Shown one piece after another: positions 1 to 4,360 of a DNA stretch of 5,181 nt; positions within the stretch are counted from its first letter, which is position 1, and every line of letters starts with the position of its first letter. The DNA lies in NCBI GenBank assembly GCA_949286405.1, contig CASECH010000035.1, forward strand, positions 1-5,181. The letters run 5' to 3'. This DNA comes from an uncultured bacterium (GTDB lineage: Bacteria; Cyanobacteriota; Vampirovibrionia; Gastranaerophilales; Gastranaerophilaceae). The notes under the pieces are model-generated. The model did not search any database. It was not told the origin of the DNA and was given only the letters and a program-made list of their open reading frames with translations. The translations under genes were made by a program, and so were the position numbers.

Positions 1-317
1 GCCTGCTTGCCTTTTTCTGTTATGTTGATTTTAAATATCTTTCTTTTATTAACATCTGAAGTTCTTGTCACAAGGTCCATTTTTTCTAAAATATTTACAA
101 TCCTTGTAATATTAGGGCGATCCTTTAATGTTAATGCACTTATCTGTCTTTGATATAGGCCATCATGGTCAATAATCGCAGTAAGAACAGTAAACTGCTC
201 GGGGGTTATAAAATGATTTTCTTGCTTAAATCTTTGTGTAGCCATAGCTCGAGTCATTTTTCCTACACGCACGAGTTTCATCCCTATTCTACTTTTTATT
301 AAATCTTTTTTATCCAT
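1..317 (-). CDS. MarR-family transcriptional regulator, 3' end cut by window edge
   Basis: The first 105 residues of a winged helix-turn-helix repressor are visible; the C-terminus lies off the left edge. An N-terminal dimerisation helix (about residues 1-35) is followed by FITPEQFTVLTAI, a recognition region at about 55-80 (YQRQISALTLKDRPNITRIVNILEK is spread over helices 3-4), and a wing with the family signature VTRTSDVNKRKIFKINITEKG (D88, R92, then I-T-E-K-G at 99-103). I start it at the ATG on 317-315. No good Shine-Dalgarno precedes it (only AAGAACAAG), so the start is reasonable but not proven; M13 is an alternative. The gene is divergent from the tolC-like gene with a 60-bp gap carrying a 26-bp palindrome, which suggests it represses itself and the efflux gene. 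MarR proteins typically release DNA on binding a phenolic or other small ligand, or on cysteine oxidation; no cysteine is seen in the visible part. The family call is firm; the ligand is unknown. Confidence 0.9.
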   Translation of the reverse strand, partial: MDKKDLIKSRIGMKLVRVGKMTRAMATQRFKQENHFITPEQFTVLTAIIDHDGLYQRQISALTLKDRPNITRIVNILEKMDLVTRTSDVNKRKIFKINITEKGKQ

Positions 318-320
318 GAC

Positions 321-349
321 TTGTTCTTAAAATACCTTTGTGTTATTAT
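321..349 (+). promoter_or_regulatory. Predicted sigma70 promoter of the tolC-like gene
   Basis: A -35-like TTGTTC (321-326) is separated by 17 bp from a -10-like TATTAT (344-349); TATGAT at 347-352 is an alternative -10. Transcription would begin about 20 bp before the ATG at 378. The -10 lies inside the palindrome at 336-361, so a bound repressor would block it. A ribosome binding site (AAGGA, 363-367) sits 10 bp before the start codon. The assignment rests on motif matching only. Confidence 0.5.
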
Positions 350-361
350 GATAACACAAAG
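336..361. promoter_or_regulatory. Palindromic operator, probable MarR binding site
   Basis: Perfect 11-bp arms, CTTTGTGTTAT (336-346) and ATAACACAAAG (351-361), flank a 4-bp centre TATG. The element fills much of the 60-bp gap between the divergent MarR gene (start 317) and the tolC-like gene (start 378). It covers the predicted rightward -10, and on the other strand it also holds a leftward -10-like CATAAT (350-345). One dimer bound here could repress both genes. This is the standard arrangement for MarR autoregulators; the cognate protein is inferred from position. As RNA the hairpin would lack a U-tract, so it is not a terminator. Confidence 0.8.
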
Positions 362-377
362 AAGGAAAAAGTGAAGC

Positions 378-1778
378 ATGAAAAAAATAAATATTTTTAT
401 ACTAACCCTAACTCTTTTGTTATGCAGCGTTTCACCAAGTGTTGCAAAACAAACAAAAGCAAACAAGAAAAATTCTCAAGATTATAAAATTGAGTATCTT
501 AATTTAAAATGGTGGGAAAAATATAATGACCCAACACTTAATGAATATCTGATAAAAGCTTATGAAAATAATTACGATTTAAAAATTGCAAATTTAAACG
601 TAAAACAAGCTCAACAAGTTGTGAAAGAATCTTTTGCACAACAACTTCCTCATTTTGGAATTCAAGGTAACATTTTTAGAGACCTACAATCATCAGATGT
701 CAGACTGGGAGATGTAGTAATTAATGATTACTCACAAAGTAATTTCGTGCTACCTCTCACAATGACCTATGAACTTGATATATGGGGAGAAAATTATTTA
801 AAAACTAAAGCTATCAAAAAACAAGTAGAAATGATTAAAGAAAATGAAAGAGCAACTTATATAGCTCTTACCTCTCAACTAGCATCTGAATACTTTAATT
901 TAATTAAGCTCGATAAATTGATTAAAAATCAAGAAGAACTTGTTAATTTACAAACAGAAATTGCAAGGATGGCTGAAATTAAATATAACAATGGCTTAGC
1001 CCCAATAACAGAACTACTTGCTGAAAAGAAAATTCTTACATCATTCAAAGAAGAACTAAACGCCTACTATGATACAAGACTGGTAATCGGTCGTGAAATA
1101 GGTGTTTTAACTGGACAAAGAGAAGTAGAAAATAAATACCTTAAACGTAATGATTATAACAATCTTACCTTAATAGAAGTTCCTGAAAGCATAAGTGCGG
1201 AAGTAATTAAATACAGACCTGATTTACTGAAAGTAGAAGATTATATTGAAAAAATAGGCATTGATGTAAAAGTTGCAAGAAGAGATTTTCTACCTAAGTT
1301 TTTAATATATGGTCAAGCAGGCTTTAATGCATACCAACTTACCAATATTTTTGGGAACCATACTTTTAAGTCAAATATAGGATTCATGCCTTCATTGGAT
1401 TTATTCACAGGTGGAGCTAAGATGGCTCATTTCAGATACAAAAAGCTGGAATATCAAAAGGCTCAACAAACTTATGAAAAAACAATACTAACCTCTATTC
1501 AAGAAGTAAATAATTCTTTAAGCTCAGCAGACATGGCAAAGAAAAATTACGAACAAAGCCTAAAAAGATTTAAACTTGCAGAAGATGAATATAATTTATC
1601 TAATAGAAAGTTTGAAATTGGAGCTAAGTCCAAAATGGATAATATGAGAGCTAAAGAAGTTTTACTGTTAGCTGAAAAATCTAATGTATCTAATAAAATC
1701 AACTATGCAATAGCTTCAATCAATGTTTATAAAGCTATTGGCGGTAAAGATTTTACGACAATCAACGAAAAATTATAA
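378..1778 (+). CDS. TolC/NodT-family outer-membrane efflux factor
   Basis: This 466-residue protein is the outer-membrane channel of a tripartite efflux or export system, trimeric and docking on a periplasmic adaptor. A Sec signal peptide is evident (residues 1-23, hydrophobic 4-15, cleavage likely after SVA). Cys16 falls in LLLC, which is a poor lipobox, so I do not call it a lipoprotein although NodT relatives usually are. Family landmarks are present twice, as expected for the two internal OEP repeats. The first repeat has WWEKYNDPTLNEYL followed by NNYDLKIANLNVKQAQ (45-80) and QQLPHFGIQG. The second has YRPDLLKVEDYI (279-290), VARRDFLPKFLIYGQAGF, and SLDLFTGGAK (about 339-348) followed by a long helix ending in SIQEVNNSLSS. 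Length fits the family. It stands alone: a MarR gene diverges upstream, and a strong terminator follows, so its adaptor and pump must be encoded elsewhere. The substrate cannot be read from sequence. Confidence 0.92.
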   Translation: MKKINIFILTLTLLLCSVSPSVAKQTKANKKNSQDYKIEYLNLKWWEKYNDPTLNEYLIKAYENNYDLKIANLNVKQAQQVVKESFAQQLPHFGIQGNIFRDLQSSDVRLGDVVINDYSQSNFVLPLTMTYELDIWGENYLKTKAIKKQVEMIKENERATYIALTSQLASEYFNLIKLDKLIKNQEELVNLQTEIARMAEIKYNNGLAPITELLAEKKILTSFKEELNAYYDTRLVIGREIGVLTGQREVENKYLKRNDYNNLTLIEVPESISAEVIKYRPDLLKVEDYIEKIGIDVKVARRDFLPKFLIYGQAGFNAYQLTNIFGNHTFKSNIGFMPSLDLFTGGAKMAHFRYKKLEYQKAQQTYEKTILTSIQEVNNSLSSADMAKKNYEQSLKRFKLAEDEYNLSNRKFEIGAKSKMDNMRAKEVLLLAEKSNVSNKINYAIASINVYKAIGGKDFTTINEKL

Positions 1779-1813
1779 TAAGCAATTTATATCTAATCTA
1801 CAATACAAAAGTT

Positions 1814-1840
1814 AAGTCCCTAAAAAAGGGACTTTTTTTT
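1814..1840 (+). terminator. Intrinsic terminator after the tolC-like gene
   Basis: An 8-bp perfect stem, AAGTCCCT (1814-1821) and AGGGACTT (1827-1834), closes an AAAAA loop and runs into eight T residues (1833-1840). It lies 36 bp beyond the stop codon and ends the tolC-like unit before the next gene, which therefore needs its own promoter. The T-tract gives it rightward polarity. Confidence 0.92.
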
Positions 1841-1916
1841 ATTTATAAACTACCTTAAAGATTAATTCAAAAAATTTAACTTTGACGTTTAAATTGAATT
1901 TAATTAAGGAGATACT

Positions 1917-2489
1917 ATGTTAAAAGTTACATTAATTGCATTTTGTTTATTATTTTTATCACTATTTTTGTTTTCTCAAACAGCTAAAGCTGAAGAAATT
2001 CATTTTGACAAAGATGTTTTTGTCCTAAAAAAAATGACACCGGCAATAGATAGAAATGGCTACGACAATGAATATTTTTTCAAAAATGAAGACAGCAACT
2101 ATTGGACAAAAATGGTAGGGATATATTATTACCCGGATGAAAATTCTCCTTTAAAATTTGCTGAAAAAAAAGATAAAGAAATTGAATCTAAAGATACCAA
2201 TGTACTTTTAAAATTTATCGAAAATAAAAAAGAAGATAAAGCTGCAATTAGTTTTTTACAAAACGGATCAATTAACGGAAAAAATTATTTTGAATATAAC
2301 ATTTTAAAGTATGAAAAACATCCAGATGAAGGTATGATGGAACTTAGATACGCAATAAGATATTTCTTCAAAAATGATTCAGAAATAATGCAAATCGGCA
2401 ACAAAGTCAAAGAAGAAAATGACAAATTTCTTCAACTTATAGTATCTTCACCAATACCGCCAATAGTTAAACAAGATATGCAAAATTAA
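1917..2489 (+). CDS. Secreted or periplasmic protein of unknown function
   Basis: A 190-residue protein begins with a clear Sec signal peptide (residues 1-25: hydrophobic 4-20, cleavage site AKA before EE), so the mature part of about 165 residues should be periplasmic or exported. The only cysteine is in the signal peptide (C10), and there is no lipobox. The start is well supported by AAGGAG at 1906-1911, five bases before the ATG. The mature protein is Lys/Glu/Asn-rich and appears to be a single alpha/beta domain: aromatic strands (NEYFF at 51-55, WTKMVGIYYYPDE at 63-75), a helix around LKFAEKKDKEIE, then strands ISFLQNG, KNYFEYNILKYE and MELRYAIRYFF, ending in IVSSPIPPIV. I do not recognise a named family or catalytic motif. 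It is separated from the tolC-like gene by a terminator and converges on the MarR-like gene with only 8 bp between stop codons; I see no hairpin terminator there. No promoter stands out clearly (TTGACG at 1882-1887 lacks a well-placed -10). Confidence 0.85.
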   Translation: MLKVTLIAFCLLFLSLFLFSQTAKAEEIHFDKDVFVLKKMTPAIDRNGYDNEYFFKNEDSNYWTKMVGIYYYPDENSPLKFAEKKDKEIESKDTNVLLKFIENKKEDKAAISFLQNGSINGKNYFEYNILKYEKHPDEGMMELRYAIRYFFKNDSEIMQIGNKVKEENDKFLQLIVSSPIPPIVKQDMQN

Positions 2490-2497
2490 TCCCAAAA

Positions 2498-2941
2498 TCA
2501 AATCACATCAGAATTAGATAGGGACAGCATAACATTTTGGAGTTTTTGCTGCAATCTAAAAAGTGTCTCAAGATCATTTTCTGTAAAAAACCTTGTTACA
2601 GATTTTACTAAAGAATTATAACTTATAAACATATCCTGATAAACTTTTTCACCATCAGTAGTAAAAAATGACTCATTATTCTTACAAGCAATTAACTTCC
2701 TTTTCTCTAAGTCAGCAACTATTTTTTCTATATAAGACTTTTGCTTACATAAAATCTTTGCAATAAACTCACAATCAGAAGTTTTATACACAGCAATAAC
2801 ATCCATTACAATAAAATCATCAAAACTAAACTTATTTTTTAAATTCTTTTTAAAGTTTAGACGACTTGTAGCTGACCACATTTTTGCATTTTGTTCAATC
2901 AAAATTGCAAGACTTTTACAATAATTTCTACTATTTGCCAT
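2498..2941 (-). CDS. Divergent MarR-like winged-helix regulator with shortened wing
   Basis: A 147-residue protein of MarR size and layout, predicted to bind DNA as a dimer. I start it at the ATG on 2941-2939, giving MANSRNYCK, because TGGAG (2952-2948) sits 6 bases before it. An in-frame ATG at 2953 has no ribosome binding site and would contain this one within its own codons. After an N-terminal helix come FSFDDFIVMDVIAVY (about 38-52), a helix-turn-helix region CEFIAKILCKQKSYIEKIVADLEKRKLI (57-84, in two helices), then directly FFTTDGEKVYQDM and a long C-terminal helix. The usual wing with D-x-R and a second strand is missing: only about CKNNES links the recognition helix to the T-x-x-G turn, several residues fewer than in the neighbour at 3017-3493. 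Four cysteines remain (8, 57, 65, 86), possible redox or metal ligands, which is speculative. The gene lies 75 bp downstream of another MarR gene on the same strand and has its own predicted promoter and operator. Confidence 0.75.
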   Translation of the reverse strand: MANSRNYCKSLAILIEQNAKMWSATSRLNFKKNLKNKFSFDDFIVMDVIAVYKTSDCEFIAKILCKQKSYIEKIVADLEKRKLIACKNNESFFTTDGEKVYQDMFISYNSLVKSVTRFFTENDLETLFRLQQKLQNVMLSLSNSDVI

Positions 2942-2966
2942 ACATTTCTCCATTAATAATGTAAAT

Positions 2967-2985
2967 AAATCTACAAGTAGAATTT
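2967..2985. promoter_or_regulatory. Palindromic operator (copy 1) in the MarR-like gene promoter
   Basis: The 19-bp AAATCTACAAGTAGAATTT contains the symmetric core TCTAC-AA-GTAGA with matching AA/TT outer positions (2967-2984). It overlaps the predicted -10 and transcription start of the gene at 2498-2941, a repressor-type position 26 bp before its start codon. The identical 19-mer recurs at 4342-4360. The similarity extends further, to 32 of 35 matching positions between 2955-2989 and 4330-4364. Autoregulation by the adjacent MarR-like protein is the simplest reading, but this is inference. Confidence 0.65.
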
Positions 2986-3008
2986 AATATTTATTTTGTA
3001 AAAGTCAA
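2981..3008 (-). promoter_or_regulatory. Predicted promoter of the MarR-like gene
   Basis: On the minus strand, TTGACT (3008-3003) is followed after 16 bp by TAAATT (2986-2981). The predicted start near 2974 would fall within the palindrome at 2967-2985 and give a leader of about 33 nt. Its presence suggests this gene can be transcribed separately from the MarR gene upstream. Motif-based only. Confidence 0.4.
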
Positions 3009-3016
3009 CATTTTTT

Positions 3017-3493
3017 TTAAAAATCTAAATCAAAATTTTCAACGATATTACTACGATATTTATTTAAAAGTTTACCGAAAATCTCAATTTCCTCATCAGA
3101 AAAATTACCAAGCACTTTATCTATAATCTTGCTGAATTCTTTGTGAGTTTTATCATAAATATCTTGACCTTTTGGGGTTATTTTTGTCAATTTTTTCAAC
3201 ATATTATTATCACTTACAGCAACCCTTTTTATATATCCTTTAGTCTCCATCTCATTAAGAATTTTACCGACATGAGCCTTTCCTTTGTACAACAATTTAG
3301 CAATGTCACTCTGTGACAATTCAGGATTTGAAATAACGTAGCTTAACATTATATATTCGCCAAGTTCTAATATCGGCTCATCGATATTTTTATAACACCC
3401 CTTGCCGAGCAAAAAATTTGCCCTAGCCGTCTTTTCGATATTAAAAGGAACTCCATCTATAAATAACAGATTATCCCTGTTATATTTACTCAT
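3017..3493 (-). CDS. MarR-family transcriptional regulator
   Basis: A 158-residue canonical MarR protein. The N-terminal helix with an unusual preamble (MSKYNRDNLLFIDGVPFNIEK) leads to LELGEYIMLSYVISNPELSQSDIAKLL (about 42-68), recognition helix KAHVGKILNEMETKGYIKR (72-90), wing VAVSDNNMLKKLTKITPKG (91-109) and C-terminal helices (IYDKTHKEFSKIIDKVLGNFSDEEIEIFGKLLNKY). The wing has SDNN in place of the usual D-x-R, but its length is normal. There is one cysteine (C33). The start at 3493 is fixed by AGAGGTGG (3505-3498), with the GAGG core 7 bases from the ATG. It diverges from the Ser/Gln-rich gene across a 177-bp spacer containing two operator-like elements, and lies 75 bp upstream of a second MarR-like gene on the same strand. 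Its ribosome binding site can pair with loop 1 of the predicted small RNA at 4200-4308. Ligand and targets are unknown. Confidence 0.93.
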   Translation of the reverse strand: MSKYNRDNLLFIDGVPFNIEKTARANFLLGKGCYKNIDEPILELGEYIMLSYVISNPELSQSDIAKLLYKGKAHVGKILNEMETKGYIKRVAVSDNNMLKKLTKITPKGQDIYDKTHKEFSKIIDKVLGNFSDEEIEIFGKLLNKYRSNIVENFDLDF

Positions 3494-3553
3494 TCATCCA
3501 CCTCTCATCTATAAATATATCACAATTTCTTAAATTTAATAGCAGTAGAAATA

Positions 3554-3565
3554 TCTACATGTAAA
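3554..3565. promoter_or_regulatory. Possible degenerate third copy of the TCTAC/GTAGA operator
   Basis: TCTAC-AT-GTAAA matches the 12-bp core TCTAC-AA-GTAGA of the sites at 2967 and 4342 at 10 of 12 positions. Just beside it, GTAGA (3545-3549) supplies another half-site. It lies in the divergent spacer about 60 bp upstream of the MarR gene at 3017-3493. On the minus strand its right half forms a -35-like TTTACA (3565-3560), with TATTAA 18 bp further on (3541-3536). AT-rich DNA makes such matches easier by chance, so this is tentative. Confidence 0.3.
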
Positions 3566-3575
3566 AAATTCTTAA

Positions 3576-3604
3576 CACTTTACATTTTTTTGTAAAGTTA
3601 TAAC
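3576..3604 (+). promoter_or_regulatory. Tentative promoter of the Ser/Gln-rich protein gene
   Basis: TATAAC (3599-3604) matches the -10 consensus at five of six bases. At 17 bp upstream there is only a weak CACTTT (3576-3581); TTTACA (3579-3584) is a better -35 but spaced 14 bp. The palindrome at 3577-3598 fills the spacer, so binding there would block the polymerase. A leader of about 60 nt would precede the GTG. Confidence 0.3.
3577..3598. promoter_or_regulatory. Palindromic operator between divergent genes
   Basis: Perfect 8-bp arms, ACTTTACA (3577-3584) and TGTAAAGT (3591-3598), are separated by six T residues. The element sits between the leftward MarR gene (start 3493) and the rightward Ser/Gln-rich gene (start 3671), immediately upstream of a -10-like TATAAC at 3599-3604. 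Position and symmetry suggest a repressor site, perhaps for the adjacent MarR protein. It differs in sequence from the TCTAC/GTAGA sites, so a different protein may read it. No U-tract follows, which argues against a terminator. Confidence 0.55.
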
Positions 3605-3670
3605 CACACAATGTCGTAAACGAAATTGTATCTTAGTGCAAACTAAAAAATACAGGAAGGATGGTATCTC

Positions 3671-4180
3671 GTGACAACAATTTCGTCAATCAGTAGTTCA
3701 AGCTCTGCTCTTTCAACTACTGTATCCAAACAATGCTCTCAATTGAGTGATTCCACAAAAGCTCAACTTGAAGCATTAGGGATTACTGTGACAGATGGGA
3801 TGACAGAAGCCCAAGCAAAGCAAAAAATTGCAGAAGTGCAAGCTCAACGCCAAGCACAGAATCAATCTCAAAATCAAGGAGGTCAAAGCAGCTCTGAATC
3901 AGAAGTTCTTTCGAATGCAAAATCTTTAGCCTCTCAAGTGGGAGTATCTGTATCATCAGATGCTGATGTTTCAGAAATTCTTGATGATATTGGAGCAAAA
4001 CTGGAATCTATGATTCAAGAAGCACAAGGAGATCAAAGTAAACTCTCACAAATTTCATCTTATTTTTCTCAATTACAGAGTCTTGATGAACAAAATGACT
4101 CAATACAGTCATCACAAAACAGCCTTTATTCAGCAATGAATATGGTATCAACAAGTAATAAAATCGCATTAGGACTCTAA
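3671..4180 (+). CDS. Ser/Gln-rich protein of unknown function
   Basis: A 169-residue protein read from a GTG codon at 3671, preceded by a purine-rich AGGAAGG (3654-3660). An ATG at 3661 is in another frame and stops after 11 codons, and the next in-frame Met (M44) would remove conserved-looking sequence. There is no signal peptide, membrane segment or catalytic motif. The order is a Ser/Thr-rich start (SSISSSSSALSTT), a short helical segment LEALGITVTDGMTEAQAKQKIAEVQAQR (33-60), a Gln/Asn/Ser linker (61-77), a second helical unit VLSNAKSLASQVGVSVSSDADVSEILDDIGAKLESMIQEA (79-118), and a C-terminal stretch ending SLYSAMNMVSTSNKIALGL. The hydrophilic, helical character with a Ser-rich start resembles proteins common in Gastranaerophilales genomes, and loosely resembles exported axial or secreted substrates. 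Neither is proven. Its base composition looks less AT-rich than its neighbours, which follows partly from its Ser/Gln/Ala content. It diverges from a MarR gene and ends just before a bidirectional terminator. Confidence 0.8.
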   Translation: MTTISSISSSSSALSTTVSKQCSQLSDSTKAQLEALGITVTDGMTEAQAKQKIAEVQAQRQAQNQSQNQGGQSSSESEVLSNAKSLASQVGVSVSSDADVSEILDDIGAKLESMIQEAQGDQSKLSQISSYFSQLQSLDEQNDSIQSSQNSLYSAMNMVSTSNKIALGL

Positions 4181-4199
4181 AATTAACAATCGAATATTT

Positions 4200-4308
4200 A
4201 AAAAGAAGCTCCGAGATTTCTATCCCGGAGCTTTTACTTGCTACGGAGTTATGATAGCAAGTCCATCTCAATCGTGGTGGTTGAAGTGAGATGCGTTATC
4301 TGCATAGT
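4200..4308 (-). ncRNA. Predicted structured small RNA with own promoter and terminator
   Basis: No protein gene fits 4181-4377, yet the minus strand carries a complete small-transcript architecture. A consensus promoter (4340-4313) predicts a start near 4308-4305. Hairpin 1 has 7-bp arms (4293-4287 with 4270-4264) and a 16-nt loop CUUCAACCACCACGAU. Hairpin 2 has 8-bp arms (4262-4255 with 4243-4236) and loop UCAUAACUCCG. Hairpin 3 (4233-4206) is an 11-bp terminator followed by UUCUUUUU. The terminator stem reveals the strand: position 4225/4214 is a G-U pair in minus-strand RNA but an A-C mismatch in plus-strand RNA. Both loops are C-rich and unpaired, typical of trans-acting sRNA seeds. I recognise no named RNA family. 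It lies downstream of the cadA-like ATPase, so it may also serve as that gene's 3' UTR. A riboswitch is unlikely because no gene on this strand follows closely. Confidence 0.65.
4206..4235. terminator. Intrinsic terminator, best on minus strand, possibly bidirectional
   Basis: The 11-position stem AAGCTCCGAGA (4206-4216) and TCCCGGAGCTT (4223-4233) closes a 6-nt loop. Read leftward, it is fully paired with one G-U and is followed by TTCTTTTT (4207-4200), a good terminator for the small RNA and for any read-through from the cadA-like gene. Read rightward, it has one A-C mismatch and only TTTT (4232-4235), but it could still end the Ser/Gln-rich gene, whose stop codon lies 25 bp upstream. Confidence 0.8.
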
Positions 4309-4312
4309 AACT

Positions 4313-4340
4313 ATTATAATAATATAAAAAATAATGTCAA
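4313..4340 (-). promoter_or_regulatory. Full-consensus sigma70 promoter, leftward
   Basis: On the minus strand, TTGACA (4340-4335) and TATAAT (4318-4313), both perfect hexamers, are separated by 16 bp. This is the strongest promoter in the window. It points away from the cadA-like gene, toward the hairpin-rich interval and not toward any nearby start codon, which is why I infer an RNA product. A palindromic site shared with the MarR-like gene promoter abuts its -35. Confidence 0.8.
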
Positions 4341-4341
4341 C

Positions 4342-4360
4342 AAATCTACAAGTAGAATTT
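4342..4360. promoter_or_regulatory. Palindromic operator (copy 2) beside the small-RNA promoter
   Basis: The 19-mer is identical to the one at 2967-2985, with core TCTAC-AA-GTAGA. It begins two bases upstream of the consensus -35 (about -36 to -54 from the predicted start), where a bound protein could either activate or hinder the polymerase. It lies 18 bp past the stop codon of the cadA-like gene. It is a weak hairpin with a 2-nt loop and no following T-tract of its own, so a terminator role is unlikely. Confidence 0.65.

Noticed and set aside
378..446. Lipoprotein signal in the tolC-like protein (Cys16)
   Set aside because: LLLC lacks a small residue before the cysteine, and a normal signal peptidase I site (SVA) lies seven residues further on.
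2942..2953. Upstream ATG at 2953 as the start of the MarR-like gene
   Set aside because: No ribosome binding site precedes it, whereas GGAG lies 6 bases before the in-frame ATG at 2941 and overlaps the first codons of the longer form.
3000..3020. T-rich stretch after the MarR gene at 3017-3493 as a terminator
   Set aside because: A run of A/T is present but no stem precedes it, so I cannot support an intrinsic terminator; read-through into the next MarR-like gene is possible.
3661..3696. ATG at 3661 as the start of the Ser/Gln-rich gene
   Set aside because: It is in a different frame and reaches a stop codon after 11 codons; the GTG at 3671 opens the long frame.
3783..3998. Minus-strand open frame of 71 codons
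   Set aside because: It lies wholly antisense to the Ser/Gln-rich gene, with unconvincing composition and no ribosome binding site.
4008..4271. Minus-strand open frame of 87 codons
   Set aside because: It runs antisense into the 3' part of the Ser/Gln-rich gene, crosses the terminator hairpin and begins inside hairpin 1 of the predicted small RNA. It has no ribosome binding site.
4200..4308. tRNA, tmRNA or riboswitch in the hairpin-rich interval
   Set aside because: There is no cloverleaf, CCA end or T-loop signature, the interval is too short for tmRNA, and no gene follows closely on the same strand for a riboswitch to control.
2967..4360. Resemblance of TCTAC..GTAGA (read as ATTCTACTTGTAGAT on the minus strand) to the stem of Cas12a CRISPR repeats
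   Set aside because: Only two copies exist, 1.4 kb apart with genes between them. The loop is 2 nt where Cas12a repeats have about 4 or more, there are no regularly spaced spacers, and no cas gene is present. The promoter positions favour operators.
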